From Lachnospiraceae bacterium (GTDB taxonomy: Bacteria > Bacillota_A > Clostridia > Lachnospirales > Lachnospiraceae), in contig QXWX01000030.1 of NCBI GenBank assembly GCA_009911175.1, positions 1-64,000 of the forward strand: a stretch of 64,000 nt of DNA. Direction: 5' to 3'. Numbering within the stretch: the stretch's first letter is position 1; each line of letters starts with the position of its first letter. Of this stretch, positions 17,132-25,633 are shown one piece after another. The translations under genes were made by a program, and so were the position numbers. Under the pieces are notes generated by a model. The model searched no databases, was not told where the DNA came from, and saw only the letters and a program-made list of their open reading frames with translations.

Positions 17132-20100
17132 TTGCATGTAACAGCAGGGAATATAATTACCCATCTATATTATGCAGTAGCGGCGGACGGCAGACTGCTG
17201 ATCTTGTCAAACTTTAATGAAGATTTTATGTCTGTGGCGGGTTTATGTGCCAATATCGGCTTAGGGACGGAATCTGTTGCAATCATAGAGAATGGGAAGT
17301 ATATAGAGACATTTCCGCCGGCAGCGGAGGTGGATAACTATCAAGTAAAGATACAAAACGGACGCGAGTGTCTGTATCAGGGTGTGAGCCTGTCAAGACT
17401 TATCAGTAGAGAATACCTTTTTATTGAGAAAAAGAACTGGGAAGAGCAGTTGTATGCCTATCTGATGAACCAGTTTGAATTTCCAATCCTGCGCCGCTGG
17501 ATCCCGTATGTGACAGAGGAAGCCATGGCAAAAAAGCTTTTACACATATCGGAGATGAAGGTGATCGGGGAAACAGGGCTGTTTGACGGGTATGAAATCT
17601 GGCATTCAGAAATGACAAATGAAGCGCTTCTTTCCATTCTGCAGGCGGGTCTGTCAGATAAAAAGATCCATATTTCAGAACAGGAGCAGCGGCCACTGGA
17701 TTTCTCAGATATGGACGATTATTTTAACAAATACGGGCATACGCTGGTTGATAACCTGGAAAGACTGCTGAAGCCATTGACATCGATGAAGGATAAAGTG
17801 GAAGAGCTTACGTTTATCGGCAAGAGTTTATACCCACAGCAGGCGGCTGTCGTGAACGGCGCGGTTGAATGTCTGAAAAAAAAGAAATATGCATTTCTCA
17901 TTGAAAGCATGGGAGCAGGCAAGACCCTTCAGGGGCTGGGGGTTGCTGAGGCTTTTTTTAACCAGGAGTATCTTAGGAAGCATTCTGAAAAGACCGTAAA
18001 GGAGGTTTATACGGACGGCAGGCTGATAAAGTTCAGGGTTATCATCATGTGTCCGGCGCATCTGGTACATAAATGGGAGGAATTTATCTATGAAGAAAGT
18101 CCTTATGCGAAGGTAGAGATTATTGAAAAGCTGTCACAGCTGACTGCGCTCAGAAAAAAGGGGAAAACTCCGGCAGGGAAAGAGTATTATATAGTCGGGA
18201 AAGACACTGGGAAATTATCCTATGCCTATATGCCGACTCCAACCCAAATAAAGGTTAAGAAGCCTAAAGTGCCTGTATGCAGCCATTGTGAGAAGGAGTT
18301 TCCGGCTGACCTGCGGTCATCTTGTGGGTGCGGGTGCCGTAAATGGGAACTGATGGAACAAAGAGAGGCCATAAAGGGGATAATATGTCCGAAATGCGGT
18401 GAAATACTTCTGGCTGCAGACGGATCGGGAAGTATTGATGAGACGACAGGTGAATACAGAGTCCTGATGCCGGAGAATTTTGCCCAGCAGAACAGTGCGA
18501 ACCGTTTCTGCCGGTGCTGCGGGGAGATTCTGTGGATGCCGGCCTGTGAACCGATTGACAACAGGATTATGTATTGGAAGCCGAAGGAAAAGCCAAAGAA
18601 ATGGAAGAAAATATCACACTATGCGAACCGTGCCATGAAAGGCAGAAAATCTGTATGGGTTATGAAGGGCAGAGAAATGCTGTACAAGGAGCTCAATCAG
18701 CTTACAGAAGAAGAGATAGAGGAGATGGACATCTATGGGCCAAGGCGCTTTGGACTGACACGTTATATCAAAAAGTATCTGGCCGGGTATTTTGATCTGG
18801 CGATTTTTGATGAAGTACAGTCTTACAAGGCAGGCGGGAGCGCACAGGGATATGCCATGCACGACCTGATAAAGGCAAGCAGGAAACAGCTGGCACTGAC
18901 AGGAACAATAGCAGGAGGATATGCATCGGATCTTTTTTATACGCTGTTCAGGCTGGATCCTGGCAGGATGCGGGCAAAAGGCTATCGGTACAGCAGTGCG
19001 GGAGAAAGGAGGTTTGTTGAAAAATACGGAACGGTGGAAACGGTCTATGAAATCAAGGAAGGGGGGAATTACCATTCAATGTCGCGCGGGCGGGTGATAA
19101 CACCGCAGCGCTGTCTGCCGGGCATATCCGTGCTGATCTTTACAGAATTTTTGCTGGACACGTCCTTGTTCCTGGATCTCTCAGACCTGAGCAGATATCT
19201 TCCGAAGCTATATGAAGATGTGGTCATCGTGCCTTTGGAGAGCCGGATATATGAGGAGTATTGCCGGGTAAGGGCATGCATGAAGGAGGAAATGAAAGAG
19301 AGGAGCGGAAAACTAATTATGGGGAGTTTTCTGCAGTTTTCTCTTTCTTATACGGATATGCCGTATAACCGCGGATCGATACTTTCCCCTGCGACAGGGG
19401 AGATGATTGTAGAACCGGAAGACTTAAGCTGCCTGATAGAAGAGGGAAAGCTTCTTAATAAAGAGCAGAAGCTGAAAGAGATTGTAAGCAGGGAGCTTGG
19501 CGAAGGAAGAAATTGCTTTATCTACTGTGAGTATACCGGAGAACGGGAAAGATCCATATCCTATCGGCTAAAGAATGTTTTAGAACAAACCTGCGGCCTG
19601 TGCGGGTATGAGGTGGTTGTGATAGAAAGCGCATATCCCGCCGCAGTAAAAAGGGAGGAGTGGATGCACCAGAAGGCTGCGGAAGGCGCCAGGGTGTTCA
19701 TCACAAATGCGAAATGTGTTTCAACCGGACTCGATTTTGCATTTGTTTATCAAGGAAAAAAATATAACTATCCGACAATTATATTTTACCAGCTTGGGTA
19801 TGACATGATTACAATCTGGCAGAGCAGCCGCAGGCATTACCGGCTGAACCAGACAGAAGAATGCAGGACATACTATCTGGTTTCAGAGAGGACCATTCAG
19901 ATGGATGCCGTTGAGCTGGTGGCGACGAAGGAGGTTGCGACCAGTTCCATACAGGGACATTTCTCGGCGGAAGGGCTGTACACAATGGCACGCGGGATAG
20001 ACCCGCGCGTAATCCTTGCGCAGTCTGTAGCGGATAAAAGCGAAAAGAAAGAGCAGGGATTAAGGAAGATGATGGATGTCCTGAATGAACGGAACAACCA

Positions 20101-20359
20101 GGGCCGGGAAACGGCCAGCTATAAAAAGATGATGGTTTTTTCTGAACTGACGGGTTTAAGCGAAGTCCCCGTCCTGGATGACCCGTTCGGCGAATATGAA
20201 GCAGCTACGGGACGGGACATACTGGATCTGGTTTTTGCTTTCGACAACCATAATGCAGGGGAGCCGGAGGATATCACCCCTGTGCAGGAAGAAACAGTGG
20301 ATTCAGAAGAGCCGGAGGATACAGAGCTGAAAGAACTTTTAGAGTTATTATTTTTTTAG
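17132..20359 (+). CDS. Large SNF2/DEAD-type helicase with internal zinc fingers
   Basis: The product is 1075 aa. The start is TTG 17132 with GGAGG 8 bp upstream; the ATG four bases later is out of frame. Q-motif-like YPQQAAVVNGAVE, Walker A ESMGAGKTLQG near residue 260, ATP-dependent motif DLAIFDEVQSYKA near 556 and motif III LALTGTIAGG form lobe one. FITNAKCVSTGLDFAF and QSSRRHYRLNQ (near 897) form lobe two. Between lobe one motifs are four cysteine pairs (about 381-466: CSHC, CGCGC, CPKC, CRCC), probably zinc ribbons. The acidic C-terminal tail may bind partners. It likely remodels or unwinds DNA during element replication. It lies in one operon with the methylase and the clamp. Confidence 0.8.
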   Translation: MHVTAGNIITHLYYAVAADGRLLILSNFNEDFMSVAGLCANIGLGTESVAIIENGKYIETFPPAAEVDNYQVKIQNGRECLYQGVSLSRLISREYLFIEKKNWEEQLYAYLMNQFEFPILRRWIPYVTEEAMAKKLLHISEMKVIGETGLFDGYEIWHSEMTNEALLSILQAGLSDKKIHISEQEQRPLDFSDMDDYFNKYGHTLVDNLERLLKPLTSMKDKVEELTFIGKSLYPQQAAVVNGAVECLKKKKYAFLIESMGAGKTLQGLGVAEAFFNQEYLRKHSEKTVKEVYTDGRLIKFRVIIMCPAHLVHKWEEFIYEESPYAKVEIIEKLSQLTALRKKGKTPAGKEYYIVGKDTGKLSYAYMPTPTQIKVKKPKVPVCSHCEKEFPADLRSSCGCGCRKWELMEQREAIKGIICPKCGEILLAADGSGSIDETTGEYRVLMPENFAQQNSANRFCRCCGEILWMPACEPIDNRIMYWKPKEKPKKWKKISHYANRAMKGRKSVWVMKGREMLYKELNQLTEEEIEEMDIYGPRRFGLTRYIKKYLAGYFDLAIFDEVQSYKAGGSAQGYAMHDLIKASRKQLALTGTIAGGYASDLFYTLFRLDPGRMRAKGYRYSSAGERRFVEKYGTVETVYEIKEGGNYHSMSRGRVITPQRCLPGISVLIFTEFLLDTSLFLDLSDLSRYLPKLYEDVVIVPLESRIYEEYCRVRACMKEEMKERSGKLIMGSFLQFSLSYTDMPYNRGSILSPATGEMIVEPEDLSCLIEEGKLLNKEQKLKEIVSRELGEGRNCFIYCEYTGERERSISYRLKNVLEQTCGLCGYEVVVIESAYPAAVKREEWMHQKAAEGARVFITNAKCVSTGLDFAFVYQGKKYNYPTIIFYQLGYDMITIWQSSRRHYRLNQTEECRTYYLVSERTIQMDAVELVATKEVATSSIQGHFSAEGLYTMARGIDPRVILAQSVADKSEKKEQGLRKMMDVLNERNNQGRETASYKKMMVFSELTGLSEVPVLDDPFGEYEAATGRDILDLVFAFDNHNAGEPEDITPVQEETVDSEEPEDTELKELLELLFF

Positions 20360-20373
20360 GAGGATAAGATATT

Positions 20374-21543
20374 ATGTTTAAAATGAAAGTACACAGCGGG
20401 GCATTTGTAGAAACCATGAGAAAGGTATCAATCGGAATACCCGTATCAAGCCAAAAAGGTGAAAGTGACGGGGTAAAGATTGTTTTTTACAAATCGATTA
20501 AGGGAATGCCGGATATGAGCAAGGGGATCTTCCTTGCCTTTGACGGGAAGGTTCAGGCAGTGAGCTCTATGGATATCAGTAATGTAACTGCTGATGTAGA
20601 AGAAGCGGAGGTACATATCAGCGGGAAGAAAGCGCTTGCTGCTGCAAATGCGTATGCGGCGCTGGATATGGCCCTTGAAATCGAGATTGACAAGGATGTG
20701 AAGATTTCCGCGGCAGGAAATAAAGTAACCCTCCCGCTTGGCCAGAAAATCGTGGCGTTAAAGCCGGATGGCCGACTCCTGCAGGAAATTGAGATGCATA
20801 CGGAGGATTTTATCAATTTCGTGAACTTTGCCTCCAGCTGCTATGGGGAAGAAAAAGGTAGCCGCGGTCTACATTGCGTTGGAATCCGTATAGATCCGGA
20901 AAAGAAGGTCATGATAGGGGCAAGCAGCAACGGTACCCGCTGCGCTTATGCAGAATCCCAGAATGTCACGTTCCGCCCGGTTAAAAATAAAGAGGAAGGG
21001 GCGGCCGACAATAAAGTCATTACTGTGGTGATAGAGGGCAAGACTTTGAGAAACGCAGTAAAGAATCTGGAGAAGAAGAAGGTGACCATAGGGATTGACG
21101 CGAAAATGCTGCGGATAAAATGCGGCAGCGATGTGGTTATGATCATGACACAGGAGATTCCGTTTCCGATGGATGCGATACTGCAGGTGATGGACAGGAC
21201 TAAGCGGGTGGGAGCGTGGAAAGCCCGGCTGACCAATGTTCTTCAGGCGCTTGCAATCTATGAAATTACAATGGAGACACCCTGGCTGGAAATTAAAAAG
21301 CAGGGGGAGACGCAGGTAATCCTGCAGGGAAAGGACGAGCAGTCAAATGCCGCTGTAATCTGTGCACAGGATGGGGACATACAGACAGTGGCAGTAAATG
21401 AAAAAGAATTCAAGAACAGCCTGTCCGTTTTTTCAAAAGAAAAGGATATTATCATAGAAACGATGTCGGATAAGATGCCGATTGTGATGCGTCAGCATGA
21501 AGATGATAAGAATAAGATTTTTCTGATGCCGGTTTCAGAATAA
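20374..21543 (+). CDS. dnaN: Divergent DNA polymerase III beta sliding clamp
   Basis: The product is 389 aa, close to the usual DnaN length of 360-380. It ends with MPIVMRQHEDD and NKIFLMPVSE, similar to the C-terminal strand of DnaN, and shows repeated beta-alpha-beta units such as FINFVNFASSCYG and LRNAVKNLEKKKVTIGID. Overall divergence from host DnaN is high. The clamp holds polymerase on DNA, and its loader may be the element-coded DnaX/delta' at 8-10 kb. The start ATG 20374 follows AGGAGGATAAG, 14 bp after the helicase stop. Placement just before the PrgI transfer genes is typical of Lachnospiraceae integrative elements. Confidence 0.65.
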   Translation: MFKMKVHSGAFVETMRKVSIGIPVSSQKGESDGVKIVFYKSIKGMPDMSKGIFLAFDGKVQAVSSMDISNVTADVEEAEVHISGKKALAAANAYAALDMALEIEIDKDVKISAAGNKVTLPLGQKIVALKPDGRLLQEIEMHTEDFINFVNFASSCYGEEKGSRGLHCVGIRIDPEKKVMIGASSNGTRCAYAESQNVTFRPVKNKEEGAADNKVITVVIEGKTLRNAVKNLEKKKVTIGIDAKMLRIKCGSDVVMIMTQEIPFPMDAILQVMDRTKRVGAWKARLTNVLQALAIYEITMETPWLEIKKQGETQVILQGKDEQSNAAVICAQDGDIQTVAVNEKEFKNSLSVFSKEKDIIIETMSDKMPIVMRQHEDDKNKIFLMPVSE

Positions 21544-21746
21544 AACGGCGTATATTATCTGTTTGTTAATTTTTTACCAAAATGGGAGAATTTGTACTAT
21601 ATTGGGAGAAAAAGGATTCATTTGTAGATTCCTTATATTTCCGGCTATGTGCGTAGCTTGCAGTTATCTACTTTTTCGTTTATGATTTGGATAAGGATAA
21701 ACACATGTGATTTATACAAATTTCATATAATGGAGGAGGCTTGCAC

Positions 21747-22115
21747 TTGAAGATTTTTTGTGTAGCCGAACGACTTGCTGTCCCTGCGAGGAGGCTGGGC
21801 GTTATGGCTCTGGCTGCGTCAGCATCGGAGTGGGACTTTATGACAAGCAGTCCCGGTGAATCCGGGGTCTTTAATTCTTTGATCGCAAAGATGAAGGATA
21901 TTGGGGCTTCCGGATATGAACTGATGTTGACACTGGGCATTATAGGGCTTGTTTTCTCAATCATCTTTACGGCGGTATCGCTTCTGCTTACAAGCAATGC
22001 CCAGAAGAAAGAGGAGAAAAAGAGCCATGCGTTAGTCATATGTTTAGCCGGAATTGTTATTTTTTCAGTTTTTAGCATCATCGGGTTTTTTAAGTCGATT
22101 GGCACAGGTTTATAA
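21747..22115 (+). CDS. Small pilin-like transfer membrane protein
   Basis: The product is about 122 aa. The start TTG 21747 lies 7 bp after GGAGG; TTG 21741 is too close. An N-terminal stretch ending in GVMALAASASE looks like a signal peptide with an AxA site. Two membrane segments follow (LMLTLGIIGLVFSIIFTAV and LVICLAGIVIFSVFSIIGF). This is the layout of VirB2/TrbC-like pilins and of the small membrane proteins placed before PrgI in Gram-positive type IV secretion operons. It has the same architecture as the lipoprotein two genes downstream. Confidence 0.55.
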   Translation: MKIFCVAERLAVPARRLGVMALAASASEWDFMTSSPGESGVFNSLIAKMKDIGASGYELMLTLGIIGLVFSIIFTAVSLLLTSNAQKKEEKKSHALVICLAGIVIFSVFSIIGFFKSIGTGL

Positions 22116-22119
22116 CATG

Positions 22120-22146
22120 ACAGGACCTCCGGGTCCTGTTTTTTTT
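22120..22146 (+). terminator. Terminator-like hairpin before the PrgI gene
   Basis: ACAGGACC and GGTCCTGT pair across 4 nt, followed by T8. It lies between the pilin-like gene and prgI within one apparent operon, so it probably sets a step-down in expression. Confidence 0.75.
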
Positions 22147-22164
22147 CATTTGGAGGTGGAAGAG

Positions 22165-22515
22165 ATGTCCAGGTTAGGTGTATTCCCGATACCGGGGGAA
22201 TTTAAGAGTGAGGACAGATGGTTCCGGTATTTTAACAGAAAACAGGCGCTGGTGCTGGTAGTCAGCGGAATCATTGACTATAGGGTGCTTATGGGGGCAA
22301 GTGCGAAGGGGATGCTGGTTCCTGCACTTATAGTCATGATATTTTTAACCCTGCTGGTGATGGGGATCGTCATGATCCGCCTGCCGGTGGATGCAATGTT
22401 CTTAGCCGGCGGAGGGATCACGATTGATGAATTGATCTTCCGGATTTTCTACCGGATGATACACGGGGAGATTTATGTAAAAAATTATGACGGTAGAGAC
22501 GGGGAAGAACTATGA
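22165..22515 (+). CDS. PrgI-family transfer protein
   Basis: The product is 116 aa. It begins with VFPIPGEFKSEDRWF, has two adjacent membrane segments (VLVVSGIIDYRVLM region and ALIVMIFLTLLVMGIVMI), then IRLPVDAMFLAGGGITIDELIFR divided by a turn. This is the pattern of PrgI/VirB3-like inner-membrane subunits that normally precede the VirB4 ATPase gene. The start ATG 22165 follows GGAGGTGGAAGAG. Its stop overlaps the next start by 4 bp. Confidence 0.75.
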   Translation: MSRLGVFPIPGEFKSEDRWFRYFNRKQALVLVVSGIIDYRVLMGASAKGMLVPALIVMIFLTLLVMGIVMIRLPVDAMFLAGGGITIDELIFRIFYRMIHGEIYVKNYDGRDGEEL

Positions 22516-22925
22516 GAAGCATGATGAAAAGAAAGCAAAGAGGGCTTTTACTTCTGCTCCTTTTGGTTTTGCTTGCGGGGGCAGGCGGGTGTGCAAAGGA
22601 AGGCGGGGAAGATCCCTTTGATTTCTCGAAAATTGAGCCTAAAGACCTGAACCCGTGGACCTATGTGGAGGATACTGCGCTTTCTGAAAGCGGCCCCCTT
22701 ACAGACCTTGCAGCCTCGTCCTCAGAGCTTGGAATTACCGTAGGAATCATGGGGATTGTGTTTTCTGTATTTTATATGGTGATCCGGATCTGTTTTATGC
22801 GTAGCGCGGCAGCGAAGGAAGATGTAAAACGTGAGGCGCTGATGAAAGGGATGATTGCGATTATGCTGTTCAGTATCCCGTTCTGGCTTGCGCTGTTCAA
22901 ACAGTTTGCAGATTTATTAGTGTAG
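22512..22925 (+). CDS. Lipoprotein of the transfer operon
   Basis: The product is 137 aa. The N-terminus MKRKQRG is followed by a Leu-rich helix and lipobox AGAGGC, predicting lipidation at Cys near residue 27. Two further membrane segments follow (LGITVGIMGIVFSVFYMVI and LMKGMIAIMLFSIPFWLALF). The two-helix core resembles the pilin-like protein at 21747, suggesting related roles. The gene overlaps prgI by 4 bp and is probably translationally coupled. No enzymatic motif is seen. Confidence 0.55.
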   Translation: MRSMMKRKQRGLLLLLLLVLLAGAGGCAKEGGEDPFDFSKIEPKDLNPWTYVEDTALSESGPLTDLAASSSELGITVGIMGIVFSVFYMVIRICFMRSAAAKEDVKREALMKGMIAIMLFSIPFWLALFKQFADLLV

Positions 22926-22941
22926 CAGAAGAGGGAGAGAC

Positions 22942-23967
22942 ATGCAGATAATAAACGATTTGGTAAGAAACATACAGATGATTGCGGCTGCGGTTATTAT
23001 AATCCTTTTATTATTTGGCGGTATTGGAGTATATCTGTTCCGCACAAGAAAAACGGCGGCCGCGGAGAAGGAGGTGGATTACTCTGAGTTCAGGAGAAAG
23101 GATGTTATGGAGTACGTGAAGCTGGATGATGTTGCAGAGGATATGCTGGTTTCAGATAATGGCAGGCGGTTCATTGCGGCAATTAAATGCCAGGGTTTTT
23201 CGTTCGCCGATGCCGAGGTAGAGGAAAAACTCCAGACGATCCGGGGCTATGTGACATTTTTTAATGTGCTTGATAATAACCCGATTCAGTACCGGCAGTC
23301 GGCCCGGGATGTGAACCTTGACGGACTGATTAAAGACTATCAGGAACAGGCGGCAAGGCTGCAGGAACGCCGTTTTTCCCTGAATCTGGACTATACCGAT
23401 ACAAAAGAAGAATCAGAAGCGCCGGATCTCCTGGCAGAGGATTATAACATCTATTATGAGAAATTGAAACAGATGCAGAGGGAACTGATCTCATTAGGCT
23501 ACCAGATTGACCAGTTAAATGCACAGATCCAGTATATGACGGCCATCTCAGGAGAAAATGCGGAGGCAAAGCGGGAGGAGATATACGTCTTTGACTGGCA
23601 GTACAACGCGGTTGACTTTTCCTCTCAGACGCTGGAAGAACAGGAGGTCTATCAGCGTGCGGAAGCGCAGCTTAAGGAAAAGGCAAGCGCATATATCACT
23701 GCGCTGCGAAACTGCGGAGTCCATGCCAAACGGATGACCGGTGTGGAGCTCTTAGAGGAGATCCGGAGATACACACATCCGGTCTCGGCAGCAAAAGGGA
23801 CTGTAGAGGATATTGTACAGTCAGCGTATGACAGTATCTGTGTTTCCAGTGATTCATTAAAGGAGCTAGAAGAAGCAGCGAACAGGAAGATTGTGGAGAA
23901 AATCGTACAGGAGGTCCGCACAGATGCAGGAAGGAGGCAGAGCCATGCGAGAATTACTAATCCATAA
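22942..23967 (+). CDS. Membrane-anchored transfer protein, VirB4 N-domain-like
   Basis: The product is 341 aa. It has one N-terminal membrane helix (IQMIAAAVIIILLLFGGIGVY), then a soluble part that includes DNGRRFIAAIKCQGFSFAD and RGYVTFFNVLDNNPIQYRQS, similar in pattern to the N-terminal non-ATPase region of VirB4/TraC proteins. A coiled coil runs from about 125 to 195. No Walker motif is present, so it is probably an accessory of the type IV secretion ATPase complex. It starts 16 bp after the lipoprotein gene. The next gene starts inside its end. Confidence 0.45.
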   Translation: MQIINDLVRNIQMIAAAVIIILLLFGGIGVYLFRTRKTAAAEKEVDYSEFRRKDVMEYVKLDDVAEDMLVSDNGRRFIAAIKCQGFSFADAEVEEKLQTIRGYVTFFNVLDNNPIQYRQSARDVNLDGLIKDYQEQAARLQERRFSLNLDYTDTKEESEAPDLLAEDYNIYYEKLKQMQRELISLGYQIDQLNAQIQYMTAISGENAEAKREEIYVFDWQYNAVDFSSQTLEEQEVYQRAEAQLKEKASAYITALRNCGVHAKRMTGVELLEEIRRYTHPVSAAKGTVEDIVQSAYDSICVSSDSLKELEEAANRKIVEKIVQEVRTDAGRRQSHARITNP

Positions 23968-25198
23968 CCGGACAATGGTTTTTATGGTCATAGCAGGACT
24001 TCTTATAACCGCTTTCATAAAGGCGCCGGTACCGACTGCTTTGCTGGCACACAGCCCGGCTTCGCCGTCTATGGCTGCTTTTGTCATGTATCAGAAGTTC
24101 CTGAATTCGGTGCCATTCTACCGTCAGGAAATGGACTGGCTCCAAATGGGAGCCCCGCTTGCCAGGGAAACGACTTCTAACTGGTGCATTAAATGTGCGC
24201 TGGCCTATTTCGAGCCTGTTTATGACCGGCTTCATGAATATCTTGTCAAGCGTGACCTCCTCCATGCGGATGAGACTGTCTGTCAGGTTCTCCATGAGGA
24301 GGGGCGGGCGGCGACTTCCACCTCATATATGTGGATCTATCTCACAGGAAATGACGGCCTCCCGCCCATCATTCTTTATGATTATCAGCCCGGGAGAGCA
24401 GGGAATCATGCGAAAAATTTTCTGGAAGGATTCTCCGGACTGCTGGAATGCGATGGCTATACTGGATACAACAGTGTAGAGAATGTGATCCTGGTATGCT
24501 GTCTTGCGCATTGCCGGAGGTATTTCTTCGAAGCAGTTCCGGCAGCCCGCCGAAAAAAGATAAAACTGCTGGACATCAACTCACCGGAAGAGATCCCGGA
24601 AGATGCGGCTGACCCGGAAAAAGCAAAGGAGGACAAGAAGATCCCGGCAGAGATCGGACTTTGCTATTGCAACAAGCTGTTCCGTATAGAACGGACACTC
24701 AAAGCCATGTCTCCGGAAGCGCGTAAGAACAAACGCCTGGAATTGGAAGTCCCTGTCTGGGACAATTTCTGGTCCTGGCTTGCAACGGTAGAACCGCTGG
24801 GCGGAAGCCTGTTGGAAAAAGCAGTAAACTATGCGGCTAACCATAGGGAGCTTCTGGGCAACTACCTGCTGGATGGGAGATGTGAGATCTCCAATAACCG
24901 GGCGGAACGATGCGCAAAATCCTACGCAACCGGGAGAAAGAACTTTCTTTTCCACGATACTGTGAATGGCGCGAGATCAAGCGCCATCATCTACAGCCTG
25001 GTAGAAACGGCAAAAGCAAACAACCTAAACGTGTTCCAATACCTTTATACACTGTTGTTGTACATGCCAGACTATAAACAGGAGTCCGTAGGTGTGGAAG
25101 CAATGATGCCGTGGAACGACTTTATAAAGGAACGATGTTCCAAGGTGATGGACACGGAAACAGAAACACCGGAGAACCGGGGGCAGATACCGCTCTGA
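23945..25198 (+). pseudogene. Chimera: start of a transfer gene fused to a truncated IS66 TnpC transposase
   Basis: The first 25 codons (MRELLIHNRTMVFMVIAGLL onwards) are the membrane N-terminus of a transfer gene whose start overlaps the previous gene by 23 bp. From about 24020 the frame continues in phase as IS66 TnpC: APVPTALLAHSPASPS, the DDE residues in HADETV, CDGYTGYN and EISNNRAER, and the C-terminal GRKNFLFHDTVNGARSSAI. The TnpC N-terminus and the tnpA and tnpB genes are missing. This is therefore the scar of an IS66 insertion followed by deletion. The fused protein could still be translated but is unlikely to transpose alone. Confidence 0.8.
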
Positions 25199-25215
25199 TA
25201 GCTGCCCCTTATTTG
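24020..25215 (+). mobile_element. IS66-family remnant, 5' truncated
   Basis: It contains the catalytic half of TnpC and about 15 bp past its stop. The left end of the IS is absent, since it joins transfer-operon DNA in the middle of the transposase. I could not fix the right terminal repeat. Confidence 0.65.
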
Positions 25216-25342
25216 TGATGAAAAAACAATCGTTGATAAAAGCTATATTCGCTTATAGTTCCAGGATTCTATGAGCCTTTCCAGTTTTGAACTTATAATT
25301 CTTATATACTTCGGTTCATTAAGAACTTGATTATAAACAAAT

Positions 25343-25530
25343 CCCTGAATCCGTGAACCCAAAAGGTGAAAATGTGCTAAAAATCGAATAACTGCAAGGG
25401 TTTTAGGATTATATGATTCTAAATATTTTTTCACTATTGGGTGAAAGCATTGTAGGAAAACATATCGCCAAAGGCATAATATTTTCAAATTCTCCGAAAA
25501 AATTTCACCCAAATGGTTCACGGATTCAGG
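25343..25530. repeat. Inverted repeat in the IS66-virB4 gap
   Basis: Arms 25343-25371 and 25503-25530 share CCTGAATCCGTGAACC and a GGTGAAA/TTTCACC end in inverted orientation. The gap 25199-25633 holds no certain gene. A frame in phase with virB4 is open leftward from 25634 at least to about 25500 but does not read like family sequence. The repeat may be ends of a degraded small element. Confidence 0.5.
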
Positions 25531-25633
25531 AAATCTTGAATCACATCATTCACTTGTCAGTCAAAAAGATTATCCCACAGATTTTAGAATATGTAAAACC
25601 GGTAGGTTATTCATCGCTTACCTTGAAACGGGC

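Noticed and set aside
21580..21615. Two TGGGAGAA repeats in the gap after the clamp gene
   Set aside because: Only two short copies. Not enough to call a site.
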